This document shows positions 15,163 to 22,961 of a stretch of 64,000 nucleotides of DNA, piece by piece; within the stretch, counting starts at the first letter, position 1; each line of letters opens with the position of its first letter. A model generated the notes under the pieces. The model did not search any database. It saw only the letters and a list, made by a program, of their open reading frames with translations, and was not told the origin of the DNA. Both the position numbers and the translations under genes were made by a program. The stretch is from Aldehydirespirator sp965205155 (GTDB lineage Bacteria > Actinomycetota > Acidimicrobiia > Acidimicrobiales > Aldehydirespiratoraceae). The stretch spans positions 1,922,001 through 1,986,000 of the forward strand of contig OZ242033.1 of the NCBI GenBank assembly GCA_965205155.1, read 5' to 3'.

Positions 15163-17488
15163 CTAGACGATCGTCTCGACGTAGCGAGGGATGTAACGAA
15201 TCAGCTCGCTATAGCGTTCGACATCGTGATCATCGAATCCCATCGACCTCAATCGGTTGAAGGCTTTGGAGTTCCTTCGTCGGCCGGTTGCAGCGAGGTC
15301 GAAGACCTGTCGCTCGCGTTCGCTCAAGGATAGGCGCGGGATCGAGTAGGGGTCGTCGCCCTCGATGTCCAGGAAGGGCAGTTCCTGCTGGCACCTGCGG
15401 CGGAACTCCTCGTCGTCTGCCGCTCGTAGGTAGCACCCACCGACGGTCACCATCTGGGTGCTGTCGCGGTAGAAGAGCTGGAGTGGCATCGAGAAAGACG
15501 TCGTCTGCGCTGGCGAACGCATGGCGAAATGCCGTACAGAGGAGCTTGTGAACCGACAACCTGAAGGTGCCGTCCTCACAATCCTCTGGCTGGATTCGGT
15601 TAGCGACGTCGCCAAACGTCTCGGTGTACCAGTCCACTCGCTGGGTACTGCTCTCCTTGCGTACTACTCGCGGCGGTTCTCCGCTGACCGTCACGAAGAT
15701 GAAGTCTCCCGGCGAGACGGCCGTTCCCAAGGAGTAGATGTCATCGATGACCTCCGTGCCAATCGCGCCGTCATAGTCGAACCAGTAGATCGATCTGATG
15801 TCGAATGCATCGAGTTGGATGAAGTCAGTTGTACTCTGCTCCCGCACCTCGATGAAGCCGTACGGTGCGTTGAACCGGGCTCGCTCGACCATGTTCGGGT
15901 CATGCTCGAGGCTGACCATGTTGTGGATGCCAAGGTAGCGGTGCAGCAACAGATAGTCGTAGAACCGATTGGCCCCCATGCCGACGTAGCGATAGTCACT
16001 GAGTTCCAGCCCGCACGCTCGACCGAGCGCGACAAGGTCCAGGAGTATTCGGCGCTCGGTCTGCTTAGCAGGCCGGAGGTCGTAGCTAACGAAGCGAGCC
16101 GATGACTGTGGAGTCATTCCTCGTCTCCGACCGTTGCGAAGGAAGAAGTCGAGAGTGTGTCTGCCGACCTCGGACCCGCTCATTCCAGGCCGTCTCAAGT
16201 GCTTACCGATTCGCTTCACGTCCGCCACCTTTGCGTCGTATTGGATCCGCGTCGTGGGATCCTTCTTGGGAGCGGGAGGCTTGAACTTTCGCGGCTTCGC
16301 CACCGAGGATGCGAGAGGGTTGACACTTCCGCCCCGCGCCTCCTTTAGCTCGTCGGAGTCCACCTCCGTGCCAGACTCGGTGTACCGGCTGTCGAGGAAC
16401 TTGACGATCGCCTTGGCCGTATTCACCATCTCCCGCTTTGCCCGCTGCCATACGATGCTGTCTTCGTTGATAGACGCTTTCGTTGTAGTCCAAGGCAGTG
16501 ACTCAGGATCGTCGCTGACGAACATCACCATTCCTACGAATGGCCGGTGCTTGGGCTGGAAGATGGGTAGGCCACGACCACCCCAGCCCGTCAGTCTGCT
16601 CTTGTCGGCACTAACGACGGTGCGGCCGTTGCACAGGACGAACCATCCAGCCGTTGCGTCGCGGAAGTGCCCGTTTGAGTCGCTGGGGCCAAGACCGGCG
16701 ACGATGGCGCATGTTGTGTTGTCGATTGTCAAGGTCTCGGCTGCCTGGTTCTCACTCACTTGCACGCTGTCTGGCGCGACGGGCTCCCCGTTGACGCTGA
16801 TCGTGACGAACTTCCCCATGAAGTAGCCGTACGTCTTACCGATTCTCTCGATCAACTGGCCCTCGAACACACCGTCGTCGAGCCGAGTCGCAACATCCTC
16901 ATGGAGATGGGTGATCTCTATGACAGTTCCGGTTGCATCGGTGTCGGCGTTTGGCCTCTCTGTTATGGGGAAGCCCCATACGTGCTGTTTCAACGCTGCC
17001 CATGCTGGAACGTCGAGATCCAGTTCGAATCCGCCTTGTTCGTGGTCTGACACGACTGAGATTTGGTCGCCCATCTTGAAGATCGCGCGCTTGAGACCGA
17101 TCCCGTAAACCGACAGCCTGTCAAGGGACGCGCCGGAGTCCTGGGCTGCGCGACCAAACTTGAACACGTAAGATCTAGCGGTCTCCGAGTCGATGCCGGC
17201 CGCGTTGTCGGTGATCTTGACGCTCTCAGCACTGAATTCGATATCGATCGAGGTGGACGCTGAGATCTCGGGGTCATCGAGCGCGGAGAGGTAGCCTTCT
17301 GCCGTCGTTAGCTTGTCCGCATATGGGGCCAGCGCAGCGTTGATCGAGTTGTCGATCAGGTCGAGGAACGCTGCGACGAGGGAGATGTCGCGGGTCAGGA
17401 GCGAGATGAACAGCCGCTTCTCGGGGCTCGCGTCGGCAGTCAGGTTGTTGGTCATGGTTGATCCGCTGAAATGTCCTTGCGTTGGCAT
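15163..17488 (-). CDS. GHKL-ATPase / methyltransferase-like fusion, probable defence protein, frameshifted near its 3' end
   Basis: The N-terminal ~350 residues form a GHKL (Hsp90/MutL/MORC-type) ATPase: DLIDNSIN at 43-50, ITDNAAGID at 92-100, YGIGLK at 128-133. A lysine/proline-rich linker leads to a second domain from about residue 450 with a Rossmann, methyltransferase-like look: YRYVGMGANRFYDYLLLHR, SLEHD, then WFDYDG. Near 15490-15500 the frame breaks. The natural C-terminus continues in the next frame (FSMPLQLFYRDS onward) to the TAG at 15163, which abuts the methylase ATG. Read straight, the product ends at 15230 instead. MORC/MutL-like ATPases are known in restriction systems; the exact role here is inferred. 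A second start (MTNNLT) lies at 17455. Confidence 0.75.
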
Positions 17489-17565
17489 CGGCTAGTGGGT
17501 GTCCTCCCTCGAAACCGTACCGCGAGACTCCGCGGCTGCTGCCAGATGGCGAGATAGGAGAAGCG

Positions 17566-18375
17566 TCAGCAGTCGTCGAGAGCCTGAGCCGACGGGTACG
17601 AACTCCGGAAGTCTCCGGCAGCGCCCTCGGACCAGTGAGCGCCGAGAGGCACGGTCAATTCGACGAGTTCGGGCTCGGTGCAAGGCTGGCCCTGGGCCAC
17701 GTGCAACGCAGTGGTGTCCCCCCTGCGCCTCAGCACATAGGAGTACACCGTCCGGTAGCCCTGGTGGTTGCAGATGCCGGTGTCGCCGTCGTCGTGGGAG
17801 CGCTGCAGGGCAAGAACGTCGTCGAAGCCGGTGGCCTCGTCCAGCCGGCGCTGGGCGGAGGCCAGCCGCTTCTGGGTGGTGACGGTGTCGTCGTCATCGG
17901 GGTGAGGCTTGAGTTCGACATGGTGGTTGGAGCGGGCGGTGGGCCCGGCCAGAGCGGTGGCCTCGACCCGGTCGCCCCTCACCTCCACCGCCGCCGCCCT
18001 GGTCGCGTCGATCATGATCAGGTTGGCCCAAAGGTAGGGCTGTGAGTCGACCGCCTCCCGGATCGCAGCGACGGCCGAGTCGACATCGGTGCCCCGGCGC
18101 AGGGCGACCTCGGTCAGCTCGTCGTAGTTGGCGTGCCCCTCCAGCGTTCGCACGTTGGAGTCGCAGCACAGCAGCCCGTGCTCGTTGGCACCGATGGAGA
18201 ACCCGGAGAACTGGTCGAGGTCGGGGTCCGTGCCGGCCCAGGTGGTCACGCCCTGCACGCCGAAGACGCTCGGCTCGGTGACCAGGCGGTCGTCGAAGTG
18301 GGTCCGGCCGAAGTCCTTGTTCTTGAACAGCAGGTAGTCGCCGTCACCGAGTCTCAGCACTCCGGTCGTGCACAT
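17566..18375 (-). CDS. C45-type Ntn hydrolase (acyl-CoA:6-APA acyltransferase-like)
   Basis: 269 residues starting Met-Cys: CTTGVLRLGDGDYLLFKNKD, with Cys2 as the expected N-terminal nucleophile after Met removal and the KN(R/K)D pattern of the AAT/C45 family. GFSIGANEHGLL and the NH motif regions also fit. Members cleave or transfer amide-linked acyl groups; the substrate is unknown. It is divergent from the alcohol dehydrogenase with 43 bp between starts. Its C-terminal tail (SSYPSAQALDDC) and an interior segment are duplicated as fragments elsewhere in the window. Confidence 0.85.
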   Translation of the reverse strand: MCTTGVLRLGDGDYLLFKNKDFGRTHFDDRLVTEPSVFGVQGVTTWAGTDPDLDQFSGFSIGANEHGLLCCDSNVRTLEGHANYDELTEVALRRGTDVDSAVAAIREAVDSQPYLWANLIMIDATRAAAVEVRGDRVEATALAGPTARSNHHVELKPHPDDDDTVTTQKRLASAQRRLDEATGFDDVLALQRSHDDGDTGICNHQGYRTVYSYVLRRRGDTTALHVAQGQPCTEPELVELTVPLGAHWSEGAAGDFRSSYPSAQALDDC

Positions 18376-18418
18376 GGCGTTCCCTCACCCTTCGGCGCGG
18401 CCCTCTAGCCTCGGTCCG

Positions 18419-19429
18419 ATGCGGGCCATGGTAATGACCGGCCAACCGGACGGCCTCTCGCTCCAGCCGCTAAGCCCGCAGGAGCGGGACCAGCCGGAGC
18501 CGGCGGGACCGTTCGACGTCGTCGTGCGGATCGCGGCCGCCGGGGTGTGCCGCAGCGACCTGCACATACTGATGGGGGAGCTGCCGGTGAGCGTGCCCCA
18601 TGTGCTCGGTCACGAGAACAGCGGCTGGGTGCACGCGGTGGGGTCGATGGTGTCCACGGTGGAGGTGGGGCAGGCCGTGCTCTGCTACCCGTTCGTCTCC
18701 GACGGCCTCAGCGCGCCCGAGCGCCGCGGTGTCGATTCGGCTGCGCCGGGCAGGCGCACTCCCGGCATCGACTGCGACGGCGGCTACGCCGAGTACTTGC
18801 TGGTGAAGGAGCGATCGCTGATCCCGCTGCCCGATGACGCTGACCTGGCCGCGATGGCCACTCTCACCGATGCCGGCCTGGCCGCCTACCGAGCTTGCCG
18901 CAAGGCCGCCTCAGCTCTCGGGCCCGGCAGTCTGGCGGTGGTGATGGGCGTGGGCGGGCTCGGTCACCTCGCGGTGCAGATCCTGCGGTCAGTCTCCGCG
19001 GCCCGGGTGCTGGCCGTCGACACGCGGCCCGAGGCCAGGGAACTCGCGGTGGTCTTCGGCGCGCATGCCGCCTGCTCGCCGGAGGAACTCGGCACGGCGA
19101 CGGGCTCGCAGGCCGACGCCATCCTCGACTTCGCCGGAAGCGACGAGTCGGCTTCCTCCGCCCTGTCCATCCTCGGCTTCGGCGGCTCGTACTTCGCGGT
19201 GGGGGTGGGCGGCTCTCTGTCGACTCCGATGCTGTCGCTGGTCGCCAACGAGACCCGCATCGAGGGCGTCTACGTCGGCACCTACCCGGAGTTGGTGGAG
19301 CTGACGCAGCTGGCTCTGCGCGGCGACGTCCACCCCGTGGCCGTGCCCTACGCGCTGAGCGACGCCAACCAAGCATTGCGAGACCTCGCCGGCGGCGCCT
19401 TCGTAGGCCGGGCAGTACTCATCCCCTGA
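18419..19429 (+). CDS. Zinc-type alcohol dehydrogenase (MDR family) lacking the structural-zinc cysteines
   Basis: About 336 residues from the ATG at 18419; a longer start at 18368 would run into the divergent gene. The catalytic zinc site is present as GVCRSDLH and GHENSGWV. The Rossmann motif is VMGVGGLGHLAVQ, binding NAD(P). The lobe that usually holds four structural-zinc cysteines is replaced by a short serine/arginine-rich loop, so that site is lost. It should oxidise an alcohol or reduce an aldehyde; the substrate is unknown. It stands alone on the plus strand beside the C45 hydrolase. Confidence 0.88.
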   Translation: MRAMVMTGQPDGLSLQPLSPQERDQPEPAGPFDVVVRIAAAGVCRSDLHILMGELPVSVPHVLGHENSGWVHAVGSMVSTVEVGQAVLCYPFVSDGLSAPERRGVDSAAPGRRTPGIDCDGGYAEYLLVKERSLIPLPDDADLAAMATLTDAGLAAYRACRKAASALGPGSLAVVMGVGGLGHLAVQILRSVSAARVLAVDTRPEARELAVVFGAHAACSPEELGTATGSQADAILDFAGSDESASSALSILGFGGSYFAVGVGGSLSTPMLSLVANETRIEGVYVGTYPELVELTQLALRGDVHPVAVPYALSDANQALRDLAGGAFVGRAVLIP

Positions 19430-19485
19430 GAATGAAGAGGCGGCCGGTCTCGCCAACATCAGAGATTGAGAATATTCTATAGCTA

Positions 19486-19513
19486 TTGTCATTGCATTAG
19501 AAGCATGTAACCT
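19486..19513 (+). promoter_or_regulatory. Possible promoter in an AT-rich patch
   Basis: TTGTCA (19486-19491) is 16 bp from TAACCT (19508-19513), upstream of the small membrane protein. The patch 19465-19540 is clearly richer in A and T than its surroundings, which are otherwise very GC-rich. Confidence 0.3.
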
Positions 19514-19562
19514 ATCTAACAATCCTGACACTTATGGAAATAATGCAGAACGGACGGTCCCA

Positions 19563-20024
19563 ATGCTGGACGAAGGCACCCCCGAACTCGTCCTCCACGA
19601 GGCCCGCGAGAAGCGCCATCAGCAAGACACGAAGCTCCATCGGCTGCTGCGGCTCGCGACCACCGCTCCCATCATCGCGCTGTCCGTTGGTGCCGTTGCC
19701 GTCGTGGTCTCCGAATCCCTAGCCGCCCACGCGGCCGTCGTCGTATTCGGCGCCGCCATCGGGCTCAGCCTGTTTCTCGTCGGCATCGAGGCTGTCGCCT
19801 CACGCTGGAGAGCTGGCCCCAGCATCGGCCGGCTTCTCGATGTGCTCCTCCACGACCGCCCAAGCCTGCTGCAGCTGCAAGTCGCCCTCATCGACGCGCT
19901 CAATCGCGACTTTGGCGACAATGCCAAGACCCTCACTCGCATTCGGTGGCTGGTCGCCTTCCAGGCCTTGATCGTCCTGCTCGAAATCGTCGTATTGCTC
20001 CTGGGATTCTACGAGCTAACGTGA
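19563..20024 (+). CDS. Small three-helix membrane protein of unknown function
   Basis: 153 residues. A charged N-terminal segment (HEAREKRHQQDTKLHR) precedes two hydrophobic helices (about residues 35-53 and 56-80). A cytosolic or external stretch of ~45 residues follows, then a third helix (ALIVLLEIVVLLLGFYEL). No family is recognised. The AT-rich upstream patch and the position in an accessory region suggest acquisition. It is followed 4 bp later by a 47-codon ORF, so the two may form a unit, for instance an effector with a small partner; that is speculation. Confidence 0.7.
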   Translation: MLDEGTPELVLHEAREKRHQQDTKLHRLLRLATTAPIIALSVGAVAVVVSESLAAHAAVVVFGAAIGLSLFLVGIEAVASRWRAGPSIGRLLDVLLHDRPSLLQLQVALIDALNRDFGDNAKTLTRIRWLVAFQALIVLLEIVVLLLGFYELT

Positions 20025-20028
20025 CCCC

Positions 20029-20172
20029 ATGGAGCCGCCTGCAACCGACACCGAGTCCCAGCAAGACCTCCTCAAGGACATCCCCGAACTCGACAGCACC
20101 ACCGGCAGCCAAGGATTCATCCCGGAATCGCTGTTCTTCTGGCGGCGCTGGCGACACTCCGAGCCCGCCTGA
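20029..20172 (+). CDS. Small 47-residue protein coupled to the membrane protein
   Basis: The ATG lies 4 bp after the stop of the three-helix protein. The product is acidic in its first half (DTESQQDLLKDIPELD) and ends in a basic aromatic stretch (SLFFWRRWRHSEPA). Third codon positions are G/C-rich as in real genes of the window, and the close spacing suggests coupled translation. No family is recognised and no membrane segment is evident. Confidence 0.45.
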   Translation: MEPPATDTESQQDLLKDIPELDSTTGSQGFIPESLFFWRRWRHSEPA

Positions 20173-20173
20173 C

Positions 20174-20242
20174 GCAGGCTTCGCTGTGGTGTGGGCGGGC
20201 GGTGGACCCGGCCAGGGCGGTGGCCTCGACTCGGTCGCCCTG
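20174..20242 (-). pseudogene. Fragment of a C45-type hydrolase gene
   Basis: On the minus strand these bases read GDRVEATALAGSTARPHH. The intact C45 hydrolase has GDRVEATALAGPTARSNHH at about residues 142-160, and the nucleotides are also highly similar. No further part of the gene surrounds it, so this is an isolated internal fragment about 2 kb from the intact gene. The remaining stretch to 20322 shows nothing recognisable. Confidence 0.6.
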
Positions 20243-20322
20243 TTCTGCTGTGGCATCCTTCGATCGTGCTGTGACCGTCATGCCTCTATCCCGTCGTCAG
20301 GATTCATGCCTGTCGAGCAAGA

Positions 20323-22062
20323 CTACTTGTCGCTTCGGCGGACGGGCAGGGTGATGCGGGTCGGGTGATCGGCGTTGTGCAGGACTGTCTGGGTTGCCGG
20401 CGCGGCCACTAGGGCGCTCTCGGCCAGAGGGGTTCCGCCCGAGTTGAGGTTGCGGTCCCACTGGGGGAAGTCCGAGCTGGAGATGTCCAGCCTCAGTCGC
20501 GATCCGGCCAGAACGTGGGCGCCGACCGGCCCCAGCCCGATGCGCAGCTCGTACACCTCGCCGGGCACCAGCGGCTCCGGGTCGCTGAGCGAGTGGCGGT
20601 AGCGGGCCCTCAGGATGCCTTCCTGGAGGTTGACGCTGCGGCCGTCGGGATCGACCACGCACAGCCGGGCACAGAAGTCGGTGTCGGTGGCGGTGGTGGC
20701 CGCGTGCAGTGTCACCGACGCGTCGCCGAGCAGCTCGATGTCGGCCTCCAAGGGCTCGGACGTGTACACGAGGATCATGCGCGACACCTCGGCCTGGTGC
20801 TGGTCGGCGGGGCCCATCGGCGTGATGGTGTCGAAGCAGCACGAATGGCCGCCCATGCTGGGGATGGGCACGCCCGGGTCGTAGACGAAGATGTCGGGCG
20901 GCTCCGCGGCGGGCGGGTCCCGGTCGAGGGTGCCGTCCCCGAACTTGGAGTTGGCCCGCCCCTGCGAGTGGATGTACCAGTCCTCGGCGGCGGTGTCGGA
21001 GGGCGGCCACCTGTCGAGGTCCCGCCATCCGCCGTCGAGGGTGAACACCGTCACCGGATGGTCGAGCACGCCGCTGTCGATGCCCTTGAGGGTGTGGTCG
21101 AACCAGCGCAGCTGCCAGTCGTCGATCTCGTTGGTGCTCGGCCCGTCGCCGCCGCAGCGGCTCACCGGCGTCCACGGCATGTGCGTCCACGGGCCCACCA
21201 GCAGCTTCTGGGCCCCGCGGGCCGCTTCCGTTCCGGCTGAGGCCCGCAGCCCGGTGAAGTTCTTCACCGTCCCGGTCAGGAACACGTCCCACCAGCCCCC
21301 GAAGTGCAGGGCCGGCACCTCGATGCGGCTGTAGTCGGCGTCGATGCTCCACTGCTTCCAGTAGTCGTCGTAGGTGCAGTGCTGCACCCAGTCGTAGAAG
21401 TAGGGGGCGTAGCCCCCCTGCAGCGGCGGGAACTCCGACAGCGGCAGCGACCAGAACCAGCCCTCGGCCGCGCCGAGCGACGCGCCCAGGGCGTCGACCG
21501 CGGCCCGGTCCCCGGCTCGCACCGCCGAGCCGAGGGCCAGCAGGTTGGCCCAGTAGCAAACGAAGGCGGCCGACAGCGCTCCGCCGTTGTACGTCCAGCC
21601 CTCGTAGTACTGCGAGGCGGTGAAGCCCGGCGCGATGGCCTTCAACGACGGGGGTCCCGTGACTGCGGCCAGCAACTGGGTGGCGCCCACATAGGAGAAT
21701 CCGAACATGCCCACGTCGCCGTTCGAGCCCGGCAGTGCTGCGGCCCACTCGACGGTGTCGTAGCCGTCGTCCATCTCGTGCGCGAACGGGTAGAAGTCTC
21801 CCTCGGAGGTGTAGCGGCCCCTGGTGTCCTGGAACACCACCATGTAGCCGTGGGACGCGTACCAGGCCGGGTGGGCGTTGCCGAACGTGGACACGTTGAC
21901 CCGCTTGTCGTAGGGACTGCGAGACAGCAGGACCGGGACGCCGCCCGCGGGCTGATCCGCCGGGCGGTACACGTCGGCCCGCAGCACCGTGCCGTCGCGC
22001 ATCGCCGCGGGCACGTCCCGCTCGACGGTGACCGGCAATCCGGGAAGGTTCTCGATTGTCAT
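20323..22062 (-). CDS. CocE/NonD family (X-Pro dipeptidyl-peptidase S15-like) hydrolase
   Basis: 579 residues, matching the length of cocaine-esterase-type enzymes. The nucleophile is S123 in GFSYVG, with D259 in GGWWDVF and H294 in GPWTHMPW completing the triad. Y51 in SRSPYDK is the oxyanion tyrosine of the family. The C-terminal ~220 residues are the jelly-roll domain (PXPD_C-like). It should hydrolyse an ester or amide. It stands alone on the minus strand, and its 5' end is followed by a 50-bp tandem repeat that duplicates the start. Confidence 0.93.
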   Translation of the reverse strand: MTIENLPGLPVTVERDVPAAMRDGTVLRADVYRPADQPAGGVPVLLSRSPYDKRVNVSTFGNAHPAWYASHGYMVVFQDTRGRYTSEGDFYPFAHEMDDGYDTVEWAAALPGSNGDVGMFGFSYVGATQLLAAVTGPPSLKAIAPGFTASQYYEGWTYNGGALSAAFVCYWANLLALGSAVRAGDRAAVDALGASLGAAEGWFWSLPLSEFPPLQGGYAPYFYDWVQHCTYDDYWKQWSIDADYSRIEVPALHFGGWWDVFLTGTVKNFTGLRASAGTEAARGAQKLLVGPWTHMPWTPVSRCGGDGPSTNEIDDWQLRWFDHTLKGIDSGVLDHPVTVFTLDGGWRDLDRWPPSDTAAEDWYIHSQGRANSKFGDGTLDRDPPAAEPPDIFVYDPGVPIPSMGGHSCCFDTITPMGPADQHQAEVSRMILVYTSEPLEADIELLGDASVTLHAATTATDTDFCARLCVVDPDGRSVNLQEGILRARYRHSLSDPEPLVPGEVYELRIGLGPVGAHVLAGSRLRLDISSSDFPQWDRNLNSGGTPLAESALVAAPATQTVLHNADHPTRITLPVRRSDK

Positions 22063-22070
22063 GGGGACTC

Positions 22071-22180
22071 CGATAGTCGGCTTGATGATGGAGGGCCGTC
22101 CGTCTGCCTTGCGGAGGGCTCGATTGTCGGCTTGATGGTGGAGGACCGCCTGCCCGTCCTGCGGGGGGCTCGATTGTCAT
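22071..22180. repeat. 50-bp tandem repeat copying the start of the CocE-like gene
   Basis: Two 50-bp units (22071-22120 and 22121-22170), roughly 80% alike, are followed by a 10-bp partial third unit. Each unit begins with the CGATxGTC that spans the gene start on the minus strand, and the last partial copy recreates an ATGACAATCGAG start at 22180. The arrangement suggests slippage duplications of the 5' end of the gene. Confidence 0.6.
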
Positions 22181-22252
22181 GGCGCTGCTGCGGTGTGTCA
22201 GTATCGGCCCGGCCTGCCTCGGGCGGACCGCGAACTACCGGGGAGTGTGTCG

Positions 22253-22816
22253 ATGAGCGAATTCAAGCAGGAGCGGTACTACGAGGAGGACTCCGGCGCC
22301 GGCGGGATCCCCGCGGCGCAGGTGGCGGACTTCCTGGCCGGCGCCGACAGCACCTGGCTGTTGAAGCTGGCCCACCTCAAGCCCGACGGCTGGCCGATGG
22401 TGGTGCCGCTGTGGTACCAGTGGGACGGCGAGGCCTTCCTGGTGGTGGGGCGCAAGCGCTCCGAGTGGGTGGAGGACCTGCGACGCGATCCCCGCTGCGC
22501 GGTGTGCATCGAGGAGTTGGCCCACCCCCGGATCCGCAAGGTGCTGGCCCAGTGCACGGCCGAGATCGTGGAGGGGCCCGCAGAGGGGGAGGGCTCCCAG
22601 TGGGTGCCGGTGGCCGAGGAGATGGCCGTCCGCTACACCGGGCCGGACGGGCCGGAGCAGCTCAAGATGTCGTGGGGATGGGAGCGATACCTGGTGCGGC
22701 TCGTGCCCCGCGACGGTCGCCTGGTGACCTGGCAGGGAGCGGATTGGGCGCTGCGCTACTTCGATCCCGGCCAGCGTCCCGACCTCGAAGCCCAGGCCGC
22801 GGCCCGGGCCCAGTGA
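22253..22816 (+). CDS. Pyridoxamine 5'-phosphate oxidase-like FMN/F420-binding split-barrel protein
   Basis: 187 residues from the ATG at 22253. The segment WLLKLAHLKPDGWPMVVPLWY and then FLVVGRKRSEWVEDLRRDPR are typical of the small PNPOx-like barrels that bind FMN or F420. The family includes F420-dependent reductases and haem-handling proteins in actinobacteria. The C-terminal third (WGWERYLVRLVPRDGRLVTW) closes the barrel. The role here is unknown. It opens a plus-strand series with an aminotransferase and a peptidase. Confidence 0.8.
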   Translation: MSEFKQERYYEEDSGAGGIPAAQVADFLAGADSTWLLKLAHLKPDGWPMVVPLWYQWDGEAFLVVGRKRSEWVEDLRRDPRCAVCIEELAHPRIRKVLAQCTAEIVEGPAEGEGSQWVPVAEEMAVRYTGPDGPEQLKMSWGWERYLVRLVPRDGRLVTWQGADWALRYFDPGQRPDLEAQAAARAQ

Positions 22817-22832
22817 CCGCCTCCATTCCCGA

Positions 22833-22961
22833 AGACCGGTGAAGGCTCCAGCGGACAGGGCCGCCGGCCGGGAGTGCCAGTGCGATCCGTTGCTGCGGCT
22901 GCGCAGCCACCGGCGGGTGGGGTGACGAGACCGTGAAGGCTCCAGCCAACAGGGCCGCCGC
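22833..22961. repeat. Duplicated 5' end of the aminotransferase gene
   Basis: A stretch of about 33 bp at 22833-22865, containing GTGAAGGCTCCAGC, recurs at 22927-22961 with few differences. The second copy contains the GTG start of the aminotransferase. The first copy could also open with GTG but runs into other sequence. Confidence 0.55.

Noticed and set aside
20297..22180. Alternative 627-codon minus-strand frame starting at 22180 as the CocE-like gene
   Set aside because: It is in a different frame from the catalytic motifs; its start arises from the duplicated 5' end.
21304..22842. Long plus-strand frame (512 codons) opposite and beyond the CocE-like gene
   Set aside because: It spans two real genes on different strands and shows no recognisable domain; a shadow frame.
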